Assembly: GCA_030180135.1 (NCBI GenBank)
Contig: CM058239.1
Span: 112,935,318 to 112,999,317, forward strand
DNA: 64,000 nt
Direction of reading: 5' to 3'
DNA from: Orychophragmus violaceus
Taxonomy: Eukaryota > Streptophyta > Magnoliopsida > Brassicales > Brassicaceae
Positions 11,205 through 23,620 of this stretch are shown piece after piece. The notes beneath the pieces were generated by a model. The model was not told the DNA's origin, ran no database searches, and saw only the letters and a list, made by a program, of their open reading frames with translations. The position numbers were made by a program, and so were the translations under genes. Within the stretch, counting starts at the first letter, position 1; each line of letters opens with the position of its first letter.

Positions 11205-13290
11205 ATGAGTTCTTCGTCTGATGATTCATCTTCCAGCAGTGATAGTGATGATGACAGCTCATTTGTTTCCTTGGGGACAGATTCTCCTGTCTCAAAGTTG
11301 TTTGATGAAGAGGGAGAGTCTCAGGTTTGCGGGAAAAAATCATCCTATGTACGTCGTCGTCTTTGCTTTGATGTTCCGGAATACCAGGTGGATGGCTCTG
11401 ATTTGAGTGTTTTTTGTGAGGCGACTCGGATAAAAAATGCTTTGGTGACTCGCGAGATTCAGAGATATTTGTGCAAGCAGGTGACTTTGGACGAAATAGT
11501 GAGAGTCCATGCTCGTGTTTCGGGCCTCATGCTTCGAATCCCGACTGTGGATGAGCGGTCGGTTCCTAACGGATGGATTTGTCTTTACGATTTTTGGTTT
11601 GTCAAGTGCCATATTTGGTTTCCCCTTCTTAAACTTCTGGTGGGTAACTACGAGCAGCGTCGGATTGCTCTTTCTCAGCTTTGCCCAGCTGCGGTTCGTA
11701 ATGTAGTAGTTGCATTGTTGCCTGGCGTTGAGGGGAGGGTCATCATGACTCTCCGGTTTTTCGAGGAGGTGATGAGGATTTCAACTAACAAGACGATTAC
11801 TGGAACGTGTTATGTTTCGGCCATGAGTCGATATGGGCTTAAGCTTGTTACCGGCGCGGTGAGAAAAATATCCAACTGGCAGGATCGATATTTCTTCGTG
11901 AAAGTTAATGACGCATCGGTTCCTGATAGTAATAGGTTGTTACGATCGTCATGGAACCATGCTCATGCTACGGTTCCTGTTTTCTTCCCTTCTTCCCCTT
12001 TTTTTGATTTTTGATTGATTCGTGTTTTCCTTTGCCCAGAACATCGTACGTACAATGCTCCTTACCCTAAGGATTTTCCTTTGGGTTTAAGGAAGCTAAC
12101 TTCGCTTGGTCTATTTTTCGTGGCTGATGTCTATGTGGCGAGGATTCGAAGGAGTTTTTCTCGTATGGATGCCGGGGCGGCTAAGTGGGATCTTAAGAGG
12201 GAGAAGCCGTCCGGGGGCATGTCATCTGGTATGCGAGATGATAGGGGTAGTGATGGTTTTACGCCGTTGAAAGCGAAGAGGAGGAAAGCGGAGAAGGGAG
12301 TCTTGGCCTCTGATTCTAAGCCAGAGATGTTAGTGCACGACCCTGTTATCCGAGAGATTAGGGGGCGTGGTCAGAATAAAGAGGCTGATTTCTCGGTTTG
12401 CTTTGAATATTCTGGCTCTGAAGCGATTGTTAATGATGCTGATGCGTGTGTTTGATTTCTCTGATCGGTGAGGTCGAGTCCGTTGAGTGAGTGGCTTCCG
12501 GTTTCTGCTTCGTTCAGGCATGGCCTTCATCGGAGGATTGGATGTGGTCTTATCCGGGTAAGGTTTTTCTACTCTTTGTGCTTCTGTTTCCCTTCCCTTT
12601 CTTTCTCGTTGTGAGCTCTTGATTTTGATGGCAGACTCTCGCGGACGAGAATCGTCTGAAGGATGATTATGAACAAGAAATCAAGACGCTCAGACTCGAG
12701 AAGGAGAAACTTGGATTGAAGCTTCTTTAAATGCATGCGAAGGTTCGTGAGCTTGAGGGGGTCTGTGGGGTCTTTGCTGGGAGAAGAGAAAAGTTGAGGG
12801 GCTTGAACTTCGAGCAGCCGACTCGTCGCGGGAAAGGGACGCTCTGCTCACCGCCGGGCTGTGCATCGACCTGAATGTGGAAAATTGCGAGAATCTTGTG
12901 TTGATAAGGTCGCTCGATCGAAGGCCGAGGATTTTGTAGAAAATCAGGAGGGCTATGGAGGAGGACGTGCTATCTCAAAGGAAACTCTTGGAACTGAACC
13001 TTGTTGTTTCGGTCTTGGCGTCATACCGTCTCCTGGTCAACGATGGTTTAGAGGTTCCGATGTCGAAGATCGAACAATTGGTTGCTGATGAGAAGACCCT
13101 CAAAGAGGAGATTTATCCGGTGGGCGATATTGAGCTTACGGAAGGGGATCTTCGTATGACTCCTCTGGGCAGTCGAGATTGTCGACGGGATATTTTGGCA
13201 GGTCGGATCGTATGGAATGTGCAAGGTTCAAACAAGGGGATTATTACCGTTGCTGATGTCGCTAGGCTTCATGACGAAGGTCTTGCTCCT
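11205..13290 (+). CDS. Antisense accessory gene (aORF) of Tat element C, multi-exon
   Basis: The first exon (ATG at 11205, open to about 11927) encodes a Ser/Asp-rich N-terminus. It continues into a helical domain (VPNGWICLYDFWFVKCHIWFP, LCPAAVRNVVVALLPG, RYFFVKV) resembling the plant 'putative gypsy type transposon' family found in antisense accessory ORFs of Tat elements. A plausible intron runs from a GTAATAGG donor near 11928 to an acceptor TTTGCCCAG near 12040. A Lys/Arg-rich exon follows to about 12450. Regions at about 12640-13290 encode Glu/Lys-rich, coiled-coil-like sequence with frame changes that fit further introns or decay. It is antisense to pol of C and homologous to the minus-strand gene of element D. 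Function is unknown; exon limits are my estimate. Confidence 0.6.
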
Positions 13291-13519
13291 TCGGGTCTTA
13301 ATTTTTGGTTTGTTTTTAGAAATGCTGGTTGTTGTCGTTCCCCTTTTTGTAAGCTTTTGGTTCCCTTGTGGATTTCCACTTGGTCGTACTTTGATTTTCC
13401 TTGGTTGGGCTTCTATGTGCCTTTTTCGTACTTGCTTATTAATGAAAAAGGTTAAGTGTTTGCCTTGCTTTGTGAATCATTTTTTCTTTGTTATTCTGTT
13501 GTTGTGTATGTGTAGGTAC

Positions 13520-13960
13520 GAGATTATTGCCGGCTTATCCTGTAAATAACTTTTAGGGGCGAGTACGTGCTCGGCTTATCCTGTAGTTTGTACCGAGGTG
13601 CGGGCTATTGCGGGCTTATCCCGTAAAACCCTTTAGGGGCGAGTACGTGCTCGGCTTATCTTGTGGTCGTTTTAGGTGCAGAGCTGTTGCCGGCTTATCC
13701 TGTATTTGATTTTAGGGGAGAATTCAGCTTATCCTGCAAATGAATCTTAGGGGCGAGTACGTGCTCGGCTTATCATGTGGTCTCTCGAGGTGCAGAGCTG
13801 TTGCCGGCTTATCATGTGAATAACTTTTAGGGGCGAACCTGCACTCGGCTTATCCTGTGAATAATAATTTTTAGGTGCAAGTACGTGCTTAGCTTATCCT
13901 ATAGAAGTCTCGTTTAAAATGGATGTGCAAGTAGGTGTTCGGCTTATTTTGTCTGTTTGA
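13520..13960 (-). repeat. Tandem repeat array in the 3' region of Tat element C
   Basis: About eleven degenerate copies of a motif containing GGCTTATC recur every 35-45 bp. They alternate between a GAGTACGTGCTCGGCTTATC form and a TTGCCGGCTTATC form, giving a higher-order period of roughly 85-100 bp. The array lies between the end of pol and the antisense gene. Such hypervariable 3' regions are known for Tat-type elements and can seed satellites. Confidence 0.85.
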
Positions 13961-14190
13961 TTGGAGACTTTTTGCGGGACTGGGCCCAGCTTGGGTTATG
14001 ACCCGCGTTGGTCGTTTTCCGTGCAGTGCATTATTCTCGTCAATCATTTGGCCAGAAGGTCGGCGAGTGTAAGGAAACGCAAGCAGTTAAGAGAGAAGGA
14101 AATTTATGAGGAATTTTTATTGATATGATTGAACCTTGGAAAAAAGCTGCCTACGTACACTCCGAAGAGGAATTTATTTATTTATTTATT

Positions 14191-15500
14191 TTAGTAGTAG
14201 TACCGCTTTATCGTTTTTGCGTTCCACGACCTGGGTATCGCTTCACCTTGCATGGTGACGAGCTCGTATACTCCTGGTTTGACGACTTTAGAAACGATGT
14301 ACGAACCTTCCCAATATGCGCCAAGTTTCCCTGCTCTATGTTCTCATGTGTTCTCGAACACTTTTCGCAGGATGAGGTCTCCTTCGTTGAAATGGCTCCT
14401 CTGACTTTCTTGTTGTAATAACGCGTGGCTTGTTGCTCGTAGTTTCCGAGGAGTGCTTGGTCGCGTTTCTCTTATATTTGATCTAGGTGATCGAGAATCA
14501 TGTTGTTGTCGAGGTCTTCATGCTTTGGCGCGAGTTTGTGTCTGATTGTTGGTATGCAAACTTCAGCCGGTGCCATTGCTTCCATTCCGTGCGATAACGA
14601 AAAGGGGGTTTACCTGGTTGCTCGGCGTGGGGTCGTTCTGTGAGACCATAGTACACCGTCTAGCTCGTCGGCATAAACTCTTTTTTTTTTGTTGCTTTGG
14701 AGGCTTTTCTTGAGTCCGTCGATAATTGTCTTATTTGTGGCTTCAGCTTGTCCGTTTCCCAGGGGATAGCGAGGCGTTGATTTGCTTAGTTGTATTTTCC
14801 ATTTCGCGCAGAAGCCTTCGATGATGTTCGATATAAATTGCGACCCGTTATCCGTAACGATTTCGTATGGTAGGCCATGGTGGAAAATAATGTACTTCCA
14901 TACAAATTTTTGCATGTCGAGGTCGCGGATACTTGCGTAGGATTTGGCCTCTACCCATTTGGTGAAGTAATCCATCAAGATGATAACAAATTTCAATTGT
15001 CTGGAAGCCGGCATGGGACCTACTATGTCCATTGCCCATCTCATGAACGGGTAAGGGACGGTTGAGGTGGTTAAAATTTCGGCGGGCTGGTGAATATCGG
15101 GCACGTGTCTTTGACATTTTTGCAGCGGACAACGTACTTCTCGTAGTCTGATACCATTGTTGGTCAGAAATGTTCTTGTCTCTTGATTTTTGTGGCGAGT
15201 GTCCGGCCGCTGGAGTGGTTTCCGCCTGCTCCTTCGTGCGTTTCTTCCATTACACATTTGAATTCTTCGCCCTGGATGAAACTTTGGAGAGTTTTTGATG
15301 AGCTTACTCGAAATAGCTTTTCGTTATTCACAACGTAGTGGCATCTTACTTTCAAGCATCGGGCCGCCCATCTGTCCTCCAGGGCCATTCCTTCCAGGAT
15401 ATAGGCCATGATCTCTTCTCTCCAGTCGTTTGCTTGTTCGGGGGCCTCTTTTGTGGCGAATTCGTTTGTCTCTCTGGGGTCATCCGTCCTATTTTTGAGC
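14191..15500 (-). pseudogene. Integrase of Tat element C, decayed
   Basis: Minus-strand integrase remnant. The zinc-binding N-terminus is at about 15160-15410 (HEGAGGNHSSGRTLATKIKR). The DDE core lies in an open stretch 14610-15180 with PYPFMRWAMDIVGPMP (first Asp), IVTDNGSQFISN (second Asp) and GNGQAEATNK (Glu). The C-terminal chromodomain-free tail continues in other frames to a TAA at about 14191-14193 (NEGDLILRKVFENT, GKLGAYWEGSY). A frameshift separates the N-terminus from the core, and a poly-T tract near 14680 lies within the coding region. All three catalytic residues are present but the gene is interrupted. Confidence 0.82.
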
Positions 15501-17252
15501 TCAGAGATAGCGAATAAATTTTTGGTTTGACTTATGCTCGGCTTCTCAATGCATTCGACTGGTATGACCCGCCGAAGTTCGGGGTCAGACGTGGATGCGA
15601 GGGCTGCTAATGCATCAGCTGGTGAGTTGTCACTTTGCGGGATCTTGGTAAGCGGAAAGATACCAAATTCTCCTGCCAGTTTTAAACGATTTGCAAGTAT
15701 GCGCCCATTCGATCGTTTTTTGCTTCATATTCCCCGTTGTATTGGCGGGCGACAAGTTGTGAGTCGTAGAACGCGTTGATATGCCTTGCTCCAATTGCTT
15801 TTGCCAACCACAGTCCTGCTATCAGGGTTTCGTATTCCGCCTCGTTGTTGGATTCCGGGAAAGCGAGTCAGAATAACTACTCCAGTATTTCTCCTGTCGG
15901 GGAGGTTAGTCTAATTCCGATTCCTGACCCATTGCGGGAAAAAGACACGTCGACGAAAAGGGTCCATTTCTCGACTGCAGCCTGGTTCCCATCACGAGTA
16001 AATTTTGGTGGTAGCTCGATTAAGAAGTATGCCAGGACTTGCGACTTCGCGCTTGTTCGTGATTTATACTCGATGTCGTACACGCTTAGTTCCACCGCCC
16101 ATTTCTCCATTCGTTATGATTGGTTTGGACTATGGAGTATGGTCCTTAATGGCTGGTTGGTGAGGACGGTTACTGTGTGGGACTGGAAGTACGGCTGGAA
16201 TTTTCTTGCCGAAGTGACGACTGCTAGGGCGAGTTTTTCTAGGGTGGAGTACCGGGTATCGGCGTCGTCAAGACTTTTGCTGATGTAGAAGACCGGCTTC
16301 TGGTCCCCCTGTCTTCTCTGATGAGGACACCGCTTACTGCCGAACTTGACATCGATATGTAGAGGTATAGGGTTTCTCCTTCTTCTGGCTTGGATAAGAT
16401 GGGAGGTGTAGATAGGTACTCTTTTAGTTGTTTTAAAGGCGACTTCGCATCTGGCGTTCCATTCGAATTGCTTGTTCCCTCGGAGAAGTTGGTAGAACGG
16501 CAGGCATCTGTCCGTTGATTTCGAAATGAACCGACTTAATGCTGCGATTCATCCCGTGAGTTTTTGCACCTCGCGCATGTTTCTCGGTGAAGGGAGTTCA
16601 GTAAGTGCCGCGATCTTCTTTGAGTTGGGTTATATCCCTCTTCTGGTGACTATGTACCCGAGGAATTTCCCCGAAGTGACTCCGAATGTGCACTTGGCTG
16701 AGTTGAGCTTCATCCCGTATTTGTTCAGGCTGTTGAAGCAGGTCATGAGGTTGGCAATGTGGTCGTCGGCTGAGGCTGATTTCACCAGCATGTCGTCTAT
16801 ATATACCTCCATCGTTTGCCCGAGTTGGTCAGCGAACATTTTGTTGACGAGGATGCATCATTATCTTGAGGCCAAACAGTATCACTTTGTAGCAGTATGT
16901 TTATGTTTATTCTCGGTCGTCGGGGTGCATCATTATCTGGTCGTACCCGGCGAAGGCGTCCATGAACGATAGGAGCTCATTGCCTGTCGTGGTCTCGACA
17001 AGCCCGTCGATGTGAGGAAGTGGGAAGCTGTCTTTTGGACAGGTTTTGTTGAGGTCGGTGAAGTCAACACATACTCTCCACTTCCCCCTTTTTTTTTGAC
17101 GACCACCAGATTTGCAAGACAGTCCGGGTATTTTACCTCAATTATCGAGAATGCCTTGGATAGCCTCTCTACTTCTTCGTTCACCGCTTGAGATTGCTCC
17201 GGCCCGAGTTTCCTTCTTTACTGTTTGACGGGTTTGAACATCGGGTCAACAT
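15500..17252 (-). pseudogene. RT and RNase H of Tat element C, decayed
   Basis: Minus-strand fragments align with RT-RNase H of element D: an RT N-terminal part at about 16933-17250 (VKYPDCLANLVVVKKK), the palm with the catalytic YIDD at about 16630-16839 (TMEVYIDDMLVKSA, KYGMKLNSAKCTFGV), then the connection. A second RNase H-like domain lies at about 15877-16110 (EKWTLFVDVSFSRNGSGIGI). The last matches the additional archaeal-type RNase H typical of the Tat clade. Its first catalytic region reads FVDVS rather than VDGAS. Multiple frameshifts make it non-functional. Element D entered at the right end. Confidence 0.82.
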
Positions 17253-17788
17253 TGTTGGTACTGGATTTCCCTCTAGGAAATCCGGCCCATTAACAAACAA
17301 GACAAAGGCCCGTATCCGCGAGCCCGTCCCAGAATAAAAGACAAAGAGGAGAGCCGACTCCTTTGATGAGCCCATGCGAATAAGCGCCCCGGCAAGGCCC
17401 GGACGATGCCGAAGCCGGAGACGATCGAGCTCGAGCTCGGCAGAAGATGACGTGGAGATAGAACAACTCAGTCTTGTCAAGTTCAAATGATCCGCGAGAA
17501 TCTCGGAGATCGTTACGACGACGAGGCTGAAATATCGGAACGAAGAGGTCAAGGTCGAGACTATTTAAAGAAGAAGTGGCGACTCATTCAAGACATTCCA
17601 ACCCTAGCTAAGAACACTTCGACTAGATAGCTCGATCCCATACTTTGTACTCTCTTTTCGATTGTGTTTGTTCTATCTCGACGATCAATCTCAATAAAGT
17701 CTTTGATTCATAGGAAACTATACCATTTCTATACCCTAAAGTCCAAATCCACGAATACAAATTCTTAGTGTGAATCCCGGATCTCACA
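17253..17788 (+). repeat. 5' LTR of Tat element D (536 bp)
   Basis: Starts TGTTGGTACTGG and ends ATCTCACA. A TATA-like CTATTTAAAG lies near 17567 and an AATAAA polyadenylation-type signal near 17693. The partner LTR is at 35321-35856. Confidence 0.95.
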
Positions 17789-17790
17789 TT

Positions 17791-17808
17791 TGGCGCCGAC
17801 TGTGAAGA
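17791..17808 (+). promoter_or_regulatory. Putative primer-binding site of element D
   Basis: Two bases after the LTR the sequence reads TGGCGCCGACTGTGAAGA. The first eight bases match the complement of plant tRNA-Asp and of related PBSs, but the rest departs from the Athila-type PBS seen in element J. The tRNA is therefore uncertain. Confidence 0.6.
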
Positions 17809-17862
17809 CTATCTATAGTTTTTCCTATCTTAAGAATCAGATCCTAGATCCGATAGATCGAG

Positions 17863-20003
17863 ATGAATCCCGACCAAACTGGCTCTCCCAGCGCCACACC
17901 ACCAGTTGACCTCCCTCAAACGGTCGACAACGTTCCTCAGAACACCACCGGGGTAAGAAACATGGGTCAGACCGATGACGTGTTGACAAGCTCTGCCTCA
18001 GTCTCCACTACCTCGGCACCAGCCGGCTCCGTCGCTCAAACAATCGCGGCAAGCCAGACTCCGACAAATGTTTTGTCAGGAACTAATGATCCGAGCAGAA
18101 ACTGGGTGTGGATGAGAAATGATTCAATACCCACCCCATGAGGTGGATCTGGAATAACCAGACCTAATTCACCACTACCTACTACTCAACAGAGACAGGG
18201 ACCAAGCGATCTTGCCGAGATCCGTTTGATGCTAAGCCTGTTGGTAGATCGAACGCGAAATAACGAGGCAAGCGCAAGGGCCCAAGAGATCGCGAACCGC
18301 TCTCTGGCCGCGCAGCTCGATGAGCAAGAGCGGCGCCTTAACGCCCATCTTGAAGAGCTCGCTAGTCAAAGCCAAGGGGCAGACCAACGCGAACCCCCAT
18401 AAGTCCTCCACTGTGTACCCGCTTGGACTTCTCCCAGGTAGTAACTCCTCCGGAAACGTCGGGAAATTTCGGTAATGCGTCAAATAGCGGCTTCCGCCCT
18501 ACAATGACCCCTATCGCGATACCGACCCCATTCAGTTTGAGTTCAATGGTCACAGATCCAACCGGATCAAGAAACAGACCATTACCCGGGCCACCACCTT
18601 TCCCGAATAACTCTAATATCCGACCGAGGCAACTAGGAGGCTCTGCCTTCGCCTCGAGCTCAGGACTCCTTAACGGATCAAACACGGTTCAGTTCCGAAC
18701 GCCCCAGATCGAACAGACAAGGTCGGTTCCACCGATCGATCTCCTCGACCCCATTTTTCTAGAACAAACGTCAGAGCAGGTACGAGCCCAGTTCGCACCC
18801 GCAGAGGGCGATGAACACGATATGCTTAGACAATACATCGAACAGGCTAAGGCCCAGTTCAACAGTCTAAGCTCGAAAGTTCACATGGCAACGAGCGCGG
18901 CTCCTGACATCGATCGAGTGATCGAGGAAACACAACAAACACCGTTCACAGATCGGATCGCATTTGCAAGGATCCGAGAAATCAAGAAAACTAAGTTTCC
19001 AGAATTCTCTGGGAAGTCAGACCCGAAAGCCCACATCAGGGCATTCCGACTAGCGATGGCAAGGGTGTACCTTACCGATGAGGAGAGAGAGCCGGCCTTC
19101 TGCAGGCTCTTCGCGGAAAACCTATCGGGCTCCGCCCTAGAATGGTTCGCCGGACTAGAAGAAAGGTCCATTGACAACTTCACCTAGTTCATGACGGCTT
19201 TCCTCAAACAATATTCCGTTTTCATCGAGGAAAAGACTACTGAGGCAGCCCTATTTGGCGTCTCTCAAAAACCTGACGAAACACTTCGCTCGTACATCGA
19301 CCGATTTAAGGAAATAAAATCCAAAATCGTGAACCCAAGAGACGAGGTAGCTATATAAGCGCTAAGACGAGGACTATGGTTCTCAACCAGATTCCGCGAG
19401 GAAATAACAGTCCGCGAACCTCAAACGCTCGATGACGCCCTCCATCGCGCATCAGCCTTTGCTCGCCTCGAGGACGAAACCACGGCCCTCAGAGAAAAAC
19501 ACCGAAAAGAAAAGAACCCACCGGGCTCGCAGAATTCGAACTCGAAAAAGGATTCCCGTAAATCAGGGAACGTCAACGCGGTCGAGAGCCCAAAGAGCTC
19601 GAAGAAATTCGAGTTCGACAAGGAAAAATTCTGTGATTTCCACAATAAAAGAGGACACTCGACCGAAGATTGCTATACTCGAGCTAAAGTCGAGGCTCAG
19701 AAGCGAGAGTCCGAAAGCAAACAAGACTCCGAACTCGAGGAGGCAACTCTGCCCGACAAAAAGGAAAACAAACAGACCAAGGAGTCGAACTCCAAAAAGC
19801 CTTCTCAGAACAAACGGGAACGGTCAAAAGAGCCGGAGTCCCCCGAAGCACTCCCTCAAGGGTCGCGAAAGCGAGTCGAGTTCATCCTCGGCGAGCTCAA
19901 CCTGAGAGGCACTCCGGGAGGTTCGGCACTATCCCCGCCTCCGGCTCCTGCTAAAAGTTTACGCTCAAGAATCAATCTCCCTCGTCTCTGCGGGGGGGGG
20001 GGG
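17863..20003 (+). pseudogene. gag: Gag of Tat element D, interrupted
   Basis: Starts at ATG 17863 (MNPDQTGSP). A TGA at about 18139 interrupts the frame, which continues with a coiled-coil-like stretch to about 18400 and then shifts. From 18423 the Retrotrans_gag domain follows (RIREIKKTKFPEFSGKSDPK, FCRLFAENLSGSALEWFAGL), with a stop at 19185 and another at about 19357. The matrix-like tail is very Lys/Ser-rich. A zinc-knuckle variant CDFHNKRGHSTEDC sits near 19630-19671; this C-X2-H-X4-H-X4-C form is usual for the Tat/Athila lineage. The frame is lost again at a run of 12 G at 19992-20003. At least three lesions make it non-functional as read. Confidence 0.82.
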
Positions 20004-20636
20004 TCGTACGGGCTATACCCCCTAAACGAATCGACTTCATCTTCGGTGGCTCCAAGCTTTGCCGCGACTCGGTCAATTTGATCAAAGCCCTTCAAAGAAG
20101 AGTCGAGACCGACAGAGGGGGGAAACCCCAATGTTGGGTCCAGACCACGAAATCATTTTCTACGAAAGCGAGACAAGTAATCTCGACAAACCACACGACG
20201 ACACCCTCCTCGTTTGTCTAGTAGTGGGAGATGTCGAACTCTCAAGAATAATGATTGACACGGGAAGTTCGGTAGATGTCCTCTTTTACGACGTGTCAAA
20301 AAGATGGACTTCAACGACTCCGAGATCGTGGAAGAAAAGACACCACTAGTAGGCTTCGCTGGCAAAACGACGTACTCGATGGGCTCTGTCTTCGCCCCAG
20401 TAATCGCTGGAGGAGTTCGAAGAATGACGGAGTTCGTCATAGTAGATCGGCCAGCTCCCTATAACGCGATCCTAGGTCGACCATGGATATACGACATGAA
20501 AGCGGTACCATCGACTTACCACCAATGCGTAAAATTCCCAACTCCCAAAGGGATCAAAACCATTTACGGAAGTCAAAAGATTTCCCGTCATTGCTACATG
20601 AACGGATACAAGCAGATCGAGAAATCCCCTGCGTAG
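20004..20636 (+). pseudogene. Protease region of Tat element D
   Basis: An aspartic protease with active-site motif MIDTGSSVDVLF lies near 20251-20286, preceded by PDHEIIFYES. A one-base shift after DVLFYDV moves the continuation to another frame from about 20304 (MDFNDSEIVEEKTPLVGF, VIVDRPAPYNAILGRPW). A second shift lies at the G-run near 20112-20117. The homologous segment of element C is at 35862-36365. Confidence 0.8.
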
Positions 20637-20666
20637 CAATTACAGAAAGAGGAGGAGCTCGCCACC

Positions 20667-22620
20667 ATGCAGACCAAAAGGTCAAACGACCCAAGTCAAA
20701 TAGGGCCCCCAAGGGACCTCACGACTCAGGTCTGCATAGACGATGCTCATCCCGAAAGATTCGTTGGCATCGGAATCGATCTATCGGAGCCAGTTAAAAA
20801 TGAACTGATCTCTTTTCTCAAACAGAACGTCGACTCCTTTGCATGGTCTTCAGCAGACATGAAAGGGATCAATATCGACGTAACCAGCCACGAGCTGAAT
20901 GTCGACCCAACCTACAAACCGGTAAGACAAAAGTGTCGAAAACTAGGCCCTGAGCGGGCCAAAGCCGTCAATGACGAGGTCGACCGGTTATTAAAAATCG
21001 GATCGATCAGAGAGGTCAAATACCCCGACTGGCTTGCCAATCCCGTAGTGGTTAAGAAAAAGAACAAGAAGTGGAGAGTCTGTGTAGATTTCACGGATCT
21101 CAACAAAGCATGTCCAAAGGATAGCTTCCCACTCCCGCACATCGACCGACTGGTCGAAGCTACCGCCGGACACCAGCTACTATCTTTTATGGACGCGTTC
21201 TCAGGGTACAATCAAATATTGATGAACCCTGAAGACCAAGAAAAGACTTCGTTCATAACTGATCGAGGCACATACTGCTACAAAGTCATGCCCTTCAGAC
21301 TAAAAAACGCAGGAGCAACTTACCAACGCCTCGTCAACAAAATATTTTCGGGACTCCTAGGGAAAACCATGGAAGTCTACATCGATGATATGCTGGTCAA
21401 ATCCTCCAGGTATGAGGACCACATCCCCCAACTAAAAGAATGTTTTACCATTCTCAATAAATACGGGATGAAACTCAACCCAGCAAAGTGTACCTTCGGA
21501 GTTCCCTCTGGAGAATTCCTTGGTTACCTAGTGACCGAAAGAGGGATCGAAGCGAACCCCAAACAGATCGCGACGTTCGTAGAGATGAAATCCCCCAGAA
21601 CAACGCGAGAAGTCCAACGTCTGACTGGCAAAATAGCTGCTCTGAACCGCTTCATCTCAAGGTCGACCGATAAATGCCTACCCTTCTATCACTTGCTCAA
21701 AGCAAACAAAAAGTTCCTCTGGGACGAAAAGTGCGAAGAAGCGTTCACTCAGCTCAAAGCTTACTTAAGCGAACCACCCATACTGGCGAAACCAGTGGAA
21801 GGAGAACCCCTCTACCTCTACCTAGCTGTCTCGACGGCAGCAGTAAGTGGAGTCCTGGTTCGCGATGAACAAAACGAGCAACGGCCGGTGTATTACATCA
21901 GTAAGACCTTGATCGATGCAGAAACCAGATACCCTGCCATGGAGAAACTCGCCTTAGCGCTGGTGACATCGGCTCGGAAACTCTGACCATATTTTCAATC
22001 GCACTCGATCATAGTGATGACCTCTCAGCCGCTGAGAACCATCCTTCACAGTCCAAGCCAGTCGGGTCGACTGGTCAAATGGGCTATCGAACTTAGCGAG
22101 TACGACATTGAATACAAAGCTCGAACGTGCCTAGAAGCACAAGTACTGACAGATTTTGTAATCGAGCTCCCTCCGACTATAGAACTTGACCCGACCTCGG
22201 CCCAGAAATGGAAACTCTACGTCGATGGAGCTTCCTCAAGGCAAGGATCCGGAGTCGGAGTAAAGCTAGTCTCCCCAACCGGCGAAGTACTAGAACAATC
22301 GTTCAGACTGGGCTTCGCCGCATCGAATAACGAAGCAGAATACGAAGCGCTGATAGCCGGACTCAGACTTGCAATAGCAATAGGAGCCCGTGAAGTAAAT
22401 GCCTTCAATGATTCCCAACTGGTCACAAGCCAATACCATGGCGACTACGGGTAGTCCATACACTGGCCGAACAGATCGAATTCTTTGATCTAACACGAAT
22501 CCCACGAGGGGAAAACACCGCAGCCGATGCCCTAGCCGCATTAGCATCGACATCAGATCCTAACCTCAAAAGGATCATACCAGTCGAGGGAATATAAAAA
22601 CCAAGCATCGACATAGCCCT
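20667..22620 (+). pseudogene. RT, RNase H and second RNase H of Tat element D
   Basis: Open from 20667 to 21986 (439 codons). RT motifs in order: YPDWLANPVVVKKK, WRVCVDFTDLNKACPKD, LLSFMDAFSGYNQI, the catalytic YIDD (EVYIDDMLVKSS, about residue 240) and LGYLVTERGIEANP. The first RNase H follows (VSGVLVRDE, PVYYISKTL) and ends at a TGA. The same frame then continues from about 21987. The additional RNase H domain (KLYVDGASSRQGSGVGV, NNEAEYEALIAGLRLA) lies at about 22200-22400, and a frameshift at about 22435 leads into ENTAADALAALAS. The double RNase H is a hallmark of the Tat clade. MPFRLKNAGATYQR replaces the usual MPFGLKNAGATYQR. Confidence 0.85.
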
Positions 22621-22633
22621 CAAAGTTCTGTCC

Positions 22634-23620
22634 TTGAAAGAAGATGGGCCCGCCGTGAAGGACGATGTCAAGCACAAAGAGTGTTCCGGGGACACCAGCA
22701 ACGACATCATCGAGATTGATGATGACCTCGATCCTAGAAACACCGTGTGTGTCGCGAACGTCCCCGACGGACCAGTCCAAGCCGCATCCACTAGTCAGGG
22801 ATCTGAGCCTAACAACAACGAGGATTGGAGAACTCCGATCATTCGATACATCACAAACGGCGAAGTTCCCGACGACAAATGGGAGGCACAGAAACTTAAA
22901 ACACAGAGTGAAAGGTACTGTGTCACACAAGGAGAGCTCTTTAAAAGGAGCCTCTCCGGACCTTACCTTAAATGCCTTGACAAAAAGCAAGCCCTAGCTG
23001 TGATTACGAAAACGCACGACGGATCCTGCGGAAGCCATTCCGGAGGACGAGCATTGGCCGTGCGAATCAAAAGGCAAGGTTACTATTGGCCGACAATGGC
23101 CACCGAATGCGAGTCCTTCTCCAGCAAGTGCGACAAATGCCAAAAGCATGCTCCAATTATCCACCAAGCATCGGAGAAACTCTCCTCTATCTCATCACCA
23201 TACCCATTCATGCGATGGGGAATGGACATTGTGGGACCGCTAGTCGCATCCGGCAAAAAGAAAGCTACACACCTATTGGTGATGACGGACTACTTCACCA
23301 AATGGATTGAAGCAGAGTCCTACCAGAAAGTTAAGGACGTTCACGTTAAGGAGTTCGTCTGGCGAAACATCGTTTGCCGACATGGACTACCCCACGAGAT
23401 CGTCACCGACAACGGATCTCAGTTCATATCAAACACGTTCAAAGAGTTCTGCAGAACTTGGAACATAAAGCTGACTTACTCAACGCCGCGCTATCCTCAA
23501 GGAAACGGGCTAGCAGAAGCAGCTAACAAAGCGATTATGAACGGTCTCAAGAAAAGGCTGAACGAGTGCAAAACAACCTGGAGCGACGAGCTCCCAGCCG
23601 TACTCTGGGCCTACCGGACT
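22634..23620 (+). pseudogene. Integrase of Tat element D, N-terminal part and core, cut by Copia E
   Basis: Open from 22634 to the insertion point. The zinc-binding domain is present (HDGSCGSHSGGRALAVRIKR with CDKCQKH), followed by the full DDE core: RWGMDIVGPLVAS, EIVTDNGSQFISN and GNGLAEAANKA. The reading frame stops being integrase after WAYRT, where the Copia E LTR begins, and runs a few codons into the LTR. The protein continues at 30642. Without E this integrase would be nearly open. Confidence 0.88.

Noticed and set aside
14125..14418. Plus-strand 97-codon frame
   Set aside because: Antisense to the integrase C-terminus of element C, whose minus-strand text matches element D.
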